This document shows, one piece after another, positions 45,189 through 55,000 of a stretch of 64,000 bases of DNA. Below the pieces are notes generated by a model, which saw only the letters and a program-made list of their open reading frames with translations, was not told the DNA's origin and ran no database searches. The translations under genes were made by a program, and so were the position numbers. This stretch comes from Pigmentiphaga sp. NML030171 (lineage in GTDB: Bacteria; Pseudomonadota; Gammaproteobacteria; Burkholderiales; Burkholderiaceae_B), in assembly GCF_002188635.1 (NCBI RefSeq), contig NZ_NINX01000021.1:124001-188000 (forward strand). Reading direction: 5' to 3'. Positions within the stretch are counted from its first letter, which is position 1; each line of letters begins with the position of its first letter.

Positions 45189-45267
45189 CATGTTAGCGCA
45201 CGCTACCTAGACTTCGTTCCTATATCCATGGCGGGACGCACCCGCTGCGAACGTGGAGCGCGAGAGC

Positions 45268-47388
45268 ATGGGGCGGGCGATGCGGAAGGAGAGGATCTGG
45301 AGCGGCGCGCGCAAGGCCGTGTGCGCGCTGTCGTTCGGACTGGCCCTTTCGCCGGCATGGGCCCAGGAGCCCGTGCCGGACGCCGAGGTGGGGCAGGTCG
45401 CGCAGGAGCGGCTGGCCGATGCCGACACCCTGCTGGCGCTGACCCAGGACGGTGCGATCCTGTATGCCCAGGATCCGGTCAAGCTCAGCGGCTACCAGTA
45501 TTGCAGCCAGGCGGTGGCGCTGGCCGAACAGGGCGAGTTCCGGCAGAGCGTGCGCGCCGCCAGCAAGGCGCTGCACCTGGCCCAGGCCACCAACGATCCC
45601 AACCTGGCCGCGCTGGCCAATCGCGACCTGGCGATCGCCTACAGCTATGCGGGCCGCCTGGACAAGGCGGAGTCCTTCGCGCGCGAGGCGCTGCGGCATC
45701 CTCCCAAGGAACCCGAGAAGGTGCTGGGGCCGGTGCACAAGGTGCTGGGCGACGTCGAAGTCCGGCGTGGCGACTACCCCGCGGCGATCAAGAGCTACGA
45801 GACCGCGCTGGCGAACAGCTCGGAACGCTATGCGCCGCTGGTGCGCGTGTCGCTGGTCAACGCGCTGGCCGAGAACGGCGATGCCGCGCGGGCGCGGCAG
45901 GTGCTGGACGCCACCGCCCAGCCTTCCGACCCGGTCCTGGCCACGCAGTGGCAGCGCACGCGCGCGCGGGTCTTGCTGGCCGAGAACCGGCCGCAGGAAG
46001 CGGCGGACCTGTACCGCTCGCTCACGACGCGACGGACCGGCGCCGACAGCGGCTACTACCAGCTGTGGGCGTGGGACGGCGTGGCGCGCAGCGAGATGGC
46101 GCTGGGCAACAAGCCGGCGGCGGCCGATGCGCTGGGCAAGGCGCTCGACGGGGTGGACGCGGTGCGCGCGCGTTTCCGCAGCGACGAATTCAAGATGGGA
46201 CTGTTCTCGGACATGCAGTCGGTGTTCGAGCGCGCGATCGGTTTGTACAGCGACCTGGGCAACGCCTCGGCGGCATTCGAGTTGAGCGAGCGCAGCCGCA
46301 GCCGGGCCTTGCTGGACGCGGTGCGCGGGCGGGGCAGCGTACCGGATGCCGCCATGGCCACGTTGTCGCTGTCGGGGCTGCAACAGTCCCTGGCGCCCGA
46401 CGAACGGGTGATCCAGTTCCATGCCCTGCCCGAGCGCCTCCAGGCCTGGATCGTCGGGCCATCCGAGCTGCGGGAAGTTTCCATCCCGATCGGGCGCGAC
46501 GACCTGGCCAAGCTGGTCGACGCCTTTCGCGACCTGATCGTCAACGGCAAGCGCGGCGCGGTGGACGGCGCGGCACGGGTGGGCGAACTGCTGATCGCGC
46601 CGCTGGGCATCGCGCCCGGGCAGCGGCTGGTCGTGGTGCCGCACGGCCCGCTGCACTACCTGCCGTTCCAGGCGCTGCGCCTGAACGGCGCCTACCTGAT
46701 CGAAAGCCACGCGATGTCGGTGGCGCCGTCCATGAGCATCGCCGTGCAGCTCGCGCGCAGGACGCCGCGCGTCGCGCCCACGCTGACCGCGTTCGGCAAT
46801 CCGCGCATCGAGGACCAGTACGACCTGCCCGGCGCCGAGCGCGAGGTGCAGGAACTGGCGCGGCTGTTCCCGCAGAAGAACGTCTACATGGGCACCGCCG
46901 CCACCAAGACCCAGTTCAAGGAAGCCGCCGCCCGCGCGCCCCTGATCCACGTGGCCGCCCACGCGCAGGCCGACACCGTGGATCCGCTCTATTCGCGCAT
47001 CCTGCTGGCCAACGAGGACGGCCGGCAGAGTTTCCTGGAGGCGCGCGAAATCCTGGGGCTGGACATGAACCACACGGCCCTGGTCACGCTGTCGGCGTGC
47101 GAGTCGGGGCTGGGCCGGATCGCGCAGGGCGACGAGGTGCTGGGGTTCACGCGGTCTTTCCTGTCCGCCGGGTCATCCAGCCTGATCGCCTCGCTGTGGC
47201 CGGTGTCCGACGACGCCGCGGAGCTGTTGATGAGTACCCTGTACGCCGAACTGGCCAAGGGCAACGACATCCAGCGGGCGATGCAGGCCGGCCAGCTTGC
47301 CGTCCTCAAGCGCAACAAGATGGCGCATCCGTTCTTCTGGGCGCCGTTCAACCTGATCGGGAACTGGCGCCTGACGGTGGAGGGCTGA
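45268..47388 (+). CDS. Secreted TPR-CHAT domain protein (putative cysteine protease) of a TPS locus
   Basis: The roughly 706-residue protein has a signal peptide ending SPAWAQEP, then helical repeats consistent with TPR (about 60-330, for example SKALHLAQATNDPNLAALANRDLAIAYSYAG). The CHAT domain covers the C-terminal 330 residues. CHAT is a caspase-like cysteine protease fold; the expected dyad is present, with His565 in LIHVAAHAQAD and Cys611 in LVTLSACESGLG. VVPHGPLHYLPFQAL and SLWPVSDDAAELLM are further signatures. It precedes tpsB by three bases, so it should act in the periplasm on, or with, the TpsA export path. Start candidates are GTG 45253 and ATG 45268 or 45280; 45268 has GGAG upstream. 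Confidence 0.88.
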   Translation: MGRAMRKERIWSGARKAVCALSFGLALSPAWAQEPVPDAEVGQVAQERLADADTLLALTQDGAILYAQDPVKLSGYQYCSQAVALAEQGEFRQSVRAASKALHLAQATNDPNLAALANRDLAIAYSYAGRLDKAESFAREALRHPPKEPEKVLGPVHKVLGDVEVRRGDYPAAIKSYETALANSSERYAPLVRVSLVNALAENGDAARARQVLDATAQPSDPVLATQWQRTRARVLLAENRPQEAADLYRSLTTRRTGADSGYYQLWAWDGVARSEMALGNKPAAADALGKALDGVDAVRARFRSDEFKMGLFSDMQSVFERAIGLYSDLGNASAAFELSERSRSRALLDAVRGRGSVPDAAMATLSLSGLQQSLAPDERVIQFHALPERLQAWIVGPSELREVSIPIGRDDLAKLVDAFRDLIVNGKRGAVDGAARVGELLIAPLGIAPGQRLVVVPHGPLHYLPFQALRLNGAYLIESHAMSVAPSMSIAVQLARRTPRVAPTLTAFGNPRIEDQYDLPGAEREVQELARLFPQKNVYMGTAATKTQFKEAAARAPLIHVAAHAQADTVDPLYSRILLANEDGRQSFLEAREILGLDMNHTALVTLSACESGLGRIAQGDEVLGFTRSFLSAGSSSLIASLWPVSDDAAELLMSTLYAELAKGNDIQRAMQAGQLAVLKRNKMAHPFFWAPFNLIGNWRLTVEG

Positions 47389-47391
47389 AGC

Positions 47392-49032
47392 ATGCGGGGT
47401 GCCGACAAGACATGGAATCGCCGAGGTATCGCCGCCGCGGCGATGGGGCTGGCATGCTCGGCCGCGCTGGCCCAGACGCCCGGGCCGCTGGCGCAGGCGC
47501 CGTCGCAGCGCCTGCCTGAACCGCCCGCGCCAGCCGCGCAGACGGCCTTCCGCTTGCAGCAGGTGACCTTCACCGGCGCCGCGGCCATACCGGCGGACGA
47601 ATTGCAGGCGCTGGCGGCCGGGTATGTGGGGCGCGATGTTTCGCTGTCCGACCTGGAAGCGCTGGCGCAGGACGTGACCGGGCTGTACCGCAGCCGCGGC
47701 TACTTCCTGGCCCAGGCGCTGGTGCCGGTGCAGACCGTGCGCGAGGGACGGGTCGAGATCAGCGTCGTCGAGGGGCGCCTGGGCAAGGTGGACATCCAGG
47801 TCGCGCCGGATGCGCCGATCTCCGAGGGACGCGTCCGCGCCTACCTCGCGCCGCTGCAGCCGGGCCAGCCGGTCAGCGCGCAAAGCTACGAACGCGCCAT
47901 GCTGCTGCTGTCCGACCTGCCCGGCATCAAGGTGTCGTCCGGCCTGCAGGAGGGCGGCGAGCCCGGCACGACGGACCTGGTGGTCGAGGTGACGCAGGCG
48001 CGGCGCGTGACCTTCGCCTTCGACGCGGACAACCACGGCACGCGCGAGTCGGGTCGGGTCCGCGCGGGCGGCACCATGCGCGTGGCCAGTCCGCTGGGGC
48101 TGGGAGACAACCTGGACGCCCGGCTCATGATGTCCGAGGGCAATTCGCTGAACTTCGGACGGCTGGGCTACGAGGCGCCGCTGGGCACGGACGGCCTGCG
48201 CCTGGGCGCGGGCATCTCGCGGGTGCGCTATGAACTGGGCCAGCCCTGGTCGCAACTGGGCGCCAAGGGCCGGGCGACGGTGGCCGACCTGTCGCTGAAC
48301 TACCCCGTGATCCGGCAGCGTGGCCAGAATCTGTTCCTGCGCCTGGGCGTGGACCACAAGGACCTGCGCGACGATCTTTCCATGTTCTCGTATTCGGCGC
48401 GCAAGAATATCGTCGGCGTGGGACTGGGCTGGAGCTGGGAGCGGCGCGACGAATTGCTCGGCGGCGGCTATTGGGCCAGCACCGGTACCCTTTACCACGG
48501 GCGCCTGGACATCAAGGACGACCTGACGCGCGCGATGGACCAGGGGCCGGCGGGCCACCGCACGGACGGCGGATTCACCAAGCTGACCTGGCAGGTGTCG
48601 CGCCTGCAATCGGTGCTGCCGCGCCACACCTTGTACGTGTCCCTGGGCGGGCAGCTCACCAACGGCAACCTGGACGCGTCCGAGAAGCTGGCGCTGGGCG
48701 GCGCCCGCGCCGTGCGCGCCTTCCCGTCCAGCGAACTGCTGGTGGACGAGGGGGTGCTGGGCGTGGTCGAGTGGCGCTGGTCCGCCACCGAGGACCTGAC
48801 GCCCTATGTGTTCTACGACGTGGGCAAGGGCCGGATGTTCCATTCGCCCACCAGCCTGGACACCAACAATACCCGCAGCATGCAGGGCTTCGGCATCGGC
48901 GCGGTCTGGTCGCGGCCCGGCGATTTCATGGTGAACGTCTCGCTGGCGTGGCGCCGCAACACCTCGGCGCCGGTCACCGACGGCGGCGATCGCAAGCCCA
49001 GGATCTTCGTGCAATTCCAGAAAGTGTTTTAA
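47392..49032 (+). CDS. Two-partner secretion transporter TpsB (ShlB/FhaC/HecB family)
   Basis: The 546-residue outer-membrane protein has a signal peptide ending SAALAQTPG and a Pro/Ala-rich N-terminal stretch. A POTRA_2 domain follows (RLQQVTFTGAAAIPADELQAL..SLSDLEALAQDVTGLYRSRGYFLAQALVPVQ in outline), then a second POTRA and a C-terminal 16-strand barrel. The L6 loop motif, normally VRGY, appears as LGGARAVRAFPSSE, and the protein ends in an aromatic residue (QKVF) as outer-membrane barrels do. It exports TpsA partners across the outer membrane. The adjacent 7.2-kb gene is the expected cargo. Confidence 0.93.
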   Translation: MRGADKTWNRRGIAAAAMGLACSAALAQTPGPLAQAPSQRLPEPPAPAAQTAFRLQQVTFTGAAAIPADELQALAAGYVGRDVSLSDLEALAQDVTGLYRSRGYFLAQALVPVQTVREGRVEISVVEGRLGKVDIQVAPDAPISEGRVRAYLAPLQPGQPVSAQSYERAMLLLSDLPGIKVSSGLQEGGEPGTTDLVVEVTQARRVTFAFDADNHGTRESGRVRAGGTMRVASPLGLGDNLDARLMMSEGNSLNFGRLGYEAPLGTDGLRLGAGISRVRYELGQPWSQLGAKGRATVADLSLNYPVIRQRGQNLFLRLGVDHKDLRDDLSMFSYSARKNIVGVGLGWSWERRDELLGGGYWASTGTLYHGRLDIKDDLTRAMDQGPAGHRTDGGFTKLTWQVSRLQSVLPRHTLYVSLGGQLTNGNLDASEKLALGGARAVRAFPSSELLVDEGVLGVVEWRWSATEDLTPYVFYDVGKGRMFHSPTSLDTNNTRSMQGFGIGAVWSRPGDFMVNVSLAWRRNTSAPVTDGGDRKPRIFVQFQKVF

Positions 49033-49099
49033 GGAACCGGGGCGGCGGAGACCGGCGCCCAAGGCGGCGCGGACCGCGCTCCGGGACCAGGAGAATCAC

Positions 49100-52000
49100 A
49101 TGAGTGCAGCCATCCGTTCCCCGCGCAAGGTTCGCGGGCCCGTTTCCGCGGTGCCCCAGGAGCGTTGGAGTCCCCGTCCGCTGGCGCTGGCGCTCGCCCT
49201 GGTGGGCACCAGCGCGGGCGCCCAGATGCCGACCGGCTTCAATCCCGTGCAGGGCAGCGTGCTCGCGCCCGTCACGAGCGGCAACGTCATGTCCATCCAG
49301 CAACAGAGCGATCGCGCCATCATCGAGTGGAGCACGTTCTCGATCGGCGCGGGCAACGCGGTCCGCTTCCTGCAGCCCGGCGCCTCCAGCATCGCATTGA
49401 ACCGGGTGCTGGGCGGGGACCTGTCGCGCATCTCGGGAGATCTGTCGGCCAATGGCCGGATCTTCCTGATCAATCCGGCGGGCGTGCTGTTCGGGCAGGG
49501 CTCCAAGGTGGAGACCGGCGGCCTGGTCGCCTCGACGCTCAACATCTCCAATGCCGACTTCATGGCGGGCCGCTTCCGGTTCGAGCGCGACGACGCCAAC
49601 ACCGCTTCGGTGACGAACCTGGGCACCCTGACCGCGCCGGGATCGACCATCGCGCTGATGGCCGCTACCGTGGTCAACGGCGGCGAAGGCAAGATCGTGG
49701 CCGACGGCGGCACCGTGGGGCTGGTGTCGGCCCGCCAGGTGACGCTGGACTTCCAGGGCGACGGACTGACCACGTTCCGCTTCGCGCCGGACGCCGGCGC
49801 CAGCATGGCCGCGGTCACCAACGAAAGCGGCGCGGTGCTCCAGGCCAACGGCGGCCGGGTGGCGGTGCTGGCGGATTCGGCCCAGGTGGCGCAGCGCGTG
49901 GTCAACCAGCAGGGCACGATCCGGGCACAATCGCTGACCGCGCGCAACGGCGAGATCATCCTGGGCGCATCCGGCCAGGCGGACGTGGCGGTGGGCGGCA
50001 CGCTGGACGTGTCGGGCACCGCGGGGGCGTCGGGCGGCACCCTCCGCATCGAGGCCGGCGGCATCCGGACCGGATCGGCGCGCCTGGATGCCTCCGGCGA
50101 CGGCGGCGGCGGGCACATCGAACTGGCGGGCCGGCGGGCGGTCACCATGGACGAGGGCAGCCGCCTGCACGCGGATGCGCTGGCCGCGGGCAACGGCGGC
50201 ACCGTCGACATCGGCGCCCCGGGGCTGCATGCGGCGGGCATCATGACGGCGAATGCCGCGGGCGACGGAGCGGGCGGCGTCGTCAAGACGTCGGGCAGCG
50301 TGGTCGAGGTCGGGGCGGCCCATGTCTCGGCGGCCGGCGCCGGCAGCGGCGCCAACGGCAAATGGACGATAAGCTCGCAGGGCGACGTGACCGTGGGTAC
50401 CGCGCCGGCGGCACGGCCCGCCACCGAGGTGTCCGTGGCCGGTGACGACAGCCGGGTATCCGGCGGCGCCGTGGGCGAAGCGCTGGGGAACCGTACCGAT
50501 GTGACCGTGGCCGCCACCGGCTTCGCGCTCGACGGCGGCCGGGGGCAGAGCGGCAACGTGGTGTTCGAGAGCGACGCGAGCGTGGTCAAGACCCAGGGCG
50601 GCACTTCCACCCTGCGCGTGGACGCCATGCGCAACATCGACATGTGGAACGGCGCGCGCATCGAGTCGCAGGCGGGCGCGCTGAACGTCGAGTTCAACGC
50701 CGATTCCTCGGGCAAGGCCGCGATGCGCCGGCCGGAAGGCGCCAGCGATTTCGTCGAGGAAAGCGGGGGCAGCATCGACGTGGAAGGCGCCACCATCGCT
50801 ACCCGGGGTGGCGACCTGCGCCTGTTCGGGCAAGGCGATGCCGCCAACGGCAAGGCCACCGGCGGCACGTCCTTCGTGAATGGCCGGGCGCAGACCCGCC
50901 GCGCCGGCATCTTCGTCGGCTGGAGCGACGTGTCGCTGTGCGCCGACGATGCCTGCTCGGCAGGCGGTTCGCTGGCCGCCGCGGGGGCCGGCATCACCAC
51001 CGTCGACGCGACGTCCGGCCGCGGCGTGGAAGGGGGCGAGGGCGTCACCCTCAGCGGGACCGGCGTGGCGGCGGGCGGCGACATCACGATAACCGGCCAC
51101 GGCGGCGTGGCGGCGGCGGGCGTACGGATAGACGGGCGCCGCGAAGGGGGCACGCAGCACCAGTTGAACGCGGCGGGCGACATCACCATCGTCGGCACGG
51201 CGGCCAATGCCACGCTGGCCGACAATCTTCCCGTGGAGGTCCCGGAAGCCGGCGTGGCGATCCGGAACACCACCTTGGCGGCCGGCGGCGACGTGACGAT
51301 CGACGGCAAGGGCTCCAACCTGGACGCGCTGACGCAGTCGCCCGACATCTTCGGCGTGCTGGGCTACGACACCATCGAGGCCGTCGATGGCGTGCACATG
51401 CTCGACACCCGGGTGCTGGCCGGTCCGCGCCGCGACATCCTGATCACCGGGGCGGCGGGCGGCGACGGCCTGCTCATCCAGAGCGACGGCGCCTCGGGGG
51501 CGACCTTCACCACCATCGCCGCGCGCGGCGTGCGCATCGAGAAAAGCGTCGAGGCCCTGGAGGCGCCGGGCGGGACGGCGCCCGACATCGCCACCGACGG
51601 TGGCCGCATACGCATCGCCGGCCGCGACAGCGACGTCTGGCTGGCGGGCGAACCGACCAAGGTGGGCGCGACGCTGCAGGTGGACGCCGGCAGCGCGGAC
51701 GGCCGGGGCGGCAGCATCGAGGTCACCGGACGCAACGTGGGCGTGCTGGGTGCCACCGCGCTGCTGGCCGACGGCGCCGGCGGCGGGGGCGACGTGACGG
51801 TGCGGGCCGAGGCCGTGGCGGCCGTGGACGATTTCGCGCGCGTGCAGGCGAACTCGACCGGCGCCGAGGGCGATGGCGGCAAGGTACTGTTGACGGGGCA
51901 GGATGGCCTGCGCGTCCACGGCTCGCTCCAGGCGCGGGGCACGGGCGCGGGCCACGGCGGACGGATCGAGACTTCCGGCGGCGGCGTCGACGCCAGCGGC

Positions 52001-55000
52001 GTCCGGGTCAATGCCGGGACCGTCACCGGCGCGGCGGGAAACTGGATCGTCGATCCCTATGACGTCCGCATCGTCCACGGCACCGGGCCGGGCGCGCCGC
52101 TGGCCGATCCTTTCGAGGCGGTGGCCGACACCACGATCCAGGATTCCAGCATCAACACCGCCCTGGATGCCGGCACGAGCGTACGCATAGGGACGGGGGC
52201 CGGCAGCGGCACGGGCGGCGACATCACCATAGCCAGCGGCGTGGATATCCGCCGCACGACCGGCGCGGCGCCGCTGGCGTTCGCGCTGGACGCGTACCGC
52301 GGCATACGAGGCGATTCGTTCAGCATCGTGTCCGAGGCGGGCGCGCTCGACCTGGCGTTCAACAGCAACGCAAGCGGCACCTTGTCGGGCGATCAGTCCA
52401 TCGCCTTCCAGAACGCGACGCTGACCACCAACGGCGGATCGGTCAGCCTGTATGGCCAGAGCGACCCGGTGGCGGGCAGCGCCAGCTCCAATCGCGGGCC
52501 GGCCATCCGGTTGGTGGACAGCGTCATCGACACGCGTGTCGGCCAGAGCGATGCCGGCGCCGGCGGGAACGTCCTGCTGCGGGGCGCGGGCGACGGGGTG
52601 GCCAGCGTGGACATCGAAGGCGGACGCATCGACGCGGCCAGCGGCAGCGTCACGGTGCGCGGCGTCTCTTCCAGTTATGGAGAGGGCGTGCAGATGACGT
52701 CGGGCAGCAGCGACGACACCATCATTACGACCACGTCCGGCAACATCGCCATCGTCGGCATCGGCGGCGGCGATTCGTCGACGGGCGCGGAAGGCGTCAG
52801 GATGGAAGGGGCGCACGTGCAGTCCGCCAGTGGCGACGTGGACGTGCGCGGGCTGGCGCGGGGGGCGGGCACGACCGCTTCCGGCGTGATCCTGGAGGAC
52901 TCTTCGCTGGTCGCGCAGGCCGGCCGGGCGCGCGTGGCGGGTCAGTCCGAAGGCAGCGGCGCCGGCATAGACCTGCAAGGCGGCTCGTCCAGCCTGTCGT
53001 CGCATGCCATCGATGGCCAGCAAGGCGTCGTCCTGCGGGCCGACAACGACGGCAGCGCCGATGCGATCGCGCTCGCGGCCTCGGTGCGGTCGGGTGCGTC
53101 GATCAACCTGCGGCCGGGCGGCGTCGATGCCGCGGGCAATGCCACCGACCACACGGCGACCCGGATTTCCGTGGGCGGGGCGGGCGGCAACGGGTTCTCG
53201 CTGTCGGACGCCGACATGGGGAACCTGGATGCGCCCAACGTCATCGTCGGCAGCAATACCCACGCCGCCGACATCTCGGTGGACGGGCCGGTGGCCACGG
53301 CCGGCAACCTGACCCTGCAGAACGAAGGAGGCGGGGCGATCGCGCTGGGCGACAACGTGACGGCCGGCACGCTGGCGCTGCTGGCGGGCGGCAACGTGAC
53401 CCAATCGCCCACCGCCGCGATCGCCGCGAACGCGCTGGCGGCCCGATCGGCCACGGGCGACGTCGTGCTGACCAACGCGGGCAATGCCGTGGCCACGGTT
53501 TCCGGCGGCGCGGCGGGCGACTTCCGCTACGTCGATGCCGACGGCATCACGGTCGGCAACGTGTCGGCCCTGGGCATGGACGCCGCGACCAACGGCGTGC
53601 AGACCCGGGCGCTGGATGGCATTTCGGCCGACCGCGCCATCGTGCAGGCCCGTGCCGGGAACATCACGGCCAATGCCGCGATTACCGCGCCGACCGCCAT
53701 CACGCTGCAGGCGGATGCCGGCGCCATCCAGCTCAACCGGACCCTGGACAGCGGTTCGGTGGGCCTGCTGGCGGCCGGCGCGATCGGCCAGCAGGCGGGC
53801 GCCGCCATCACCGCCGGCACGCTGGTCGCCCGTTCGACCGGCGCGAGCGTGACGCTGACGGACGCGGGCAACCGGGTCGGGATCCTGGCGGGCAGCGCGG
53901 CCACCGATTTCCGGTATGCGAACGCCGACGGCTTGACCCTGGGAAATGCCGCCGTCGTGGGCCATGACACCGCGGGCAACGTGCAGGCCGTTGCCGCGTC
54001 GGGGATCTCGGCCGATACGACGCAGATCGCGGCTCGCAAGGGCGATCTGGACGTCGCCGCCGCCGTCTCGGCCGTCGACCTGCTCAGCCTGCAGGCCGAC
54101 ACCGGGGCGATCGGAGTGGGTGCCGCGGTCCAGGGGCGCACGGTGGCGCTGCTGGCCGGCGGCGACATCACGCAGGCCGCCGCCGGCGCCATTGCCGGCG
54201 ACGCGCTGTTGGCCCGGTCCACGGCGGGCGACGTCCAACTGGCGGCGGGGAGCAATGACGTGCGTACGCTGGCGGCATCCGCCGCGGGCGACCTGCGCTA
54301 TCGCGGCAGCGGCGACCTGGCGGTGGCAACGGTGACGGCGGGGGCGCTGGACGCCAGCGGCACGCCGCAGACCGTCGCGGCTTCGGGCCTGACGGCCACC
54401 GATGCGATCGTCCAGGCGACCACGGGCAACCTGTCGGTCCAGGCGGCTTCGAACGCAGCCAACGGGCTGACCTTGCAGTCGGACGCGGGAAGCGTGCAAG
54501 TCGGGCAATCGCTGCAGGCGCGAACCGTGGCCCTGCTGGCCCGCGGAGACATCGGCCAGCAGGCCGGCGCCGGCATCACGGCGGACACGCTGGCGGCCCG
54601 GTCGACGGCCGGGTCGGTGACGCTGACCGCCCCCGGCAACGACGCCGGCGTGTTCGCGGGCAGTGCGGCCACCGAGCTGCGCTACGCGGACGCGAATGCG
54701 CTGACCGTCGGCGAGGCCACTGTCGCCACCCAGGATGCGGGGGGTGGGCTGTCGTCATCGACCGTGGCCGGTGCGCAGGCCGGCACGGTGCGGGTCGCGG
54801 CGCGGACGGGCAGCCTGACGGTCGCCTCGGGCGTGACGGCCACCGATGCCGCCAGCCTGCAGGCCGATGCCGGCGCCGTGGCCGTGAACGCCGCGGTGCG
54901 GGCCCGGACCGTGGCATTGCTCGCCACGGGAGGGATCACCGAATCGACGTCCGGCGGCATCGCGGCGGATGCGCTGCTGGCGCGTTCGACCGGCGGCGAC

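Noticed and set aside
48974-54508. An 1844-codon frame antisense to tpsA
   Set aside because: It mirrors the repetitive tpsA coding strand, has no start context and no recognisable domain.
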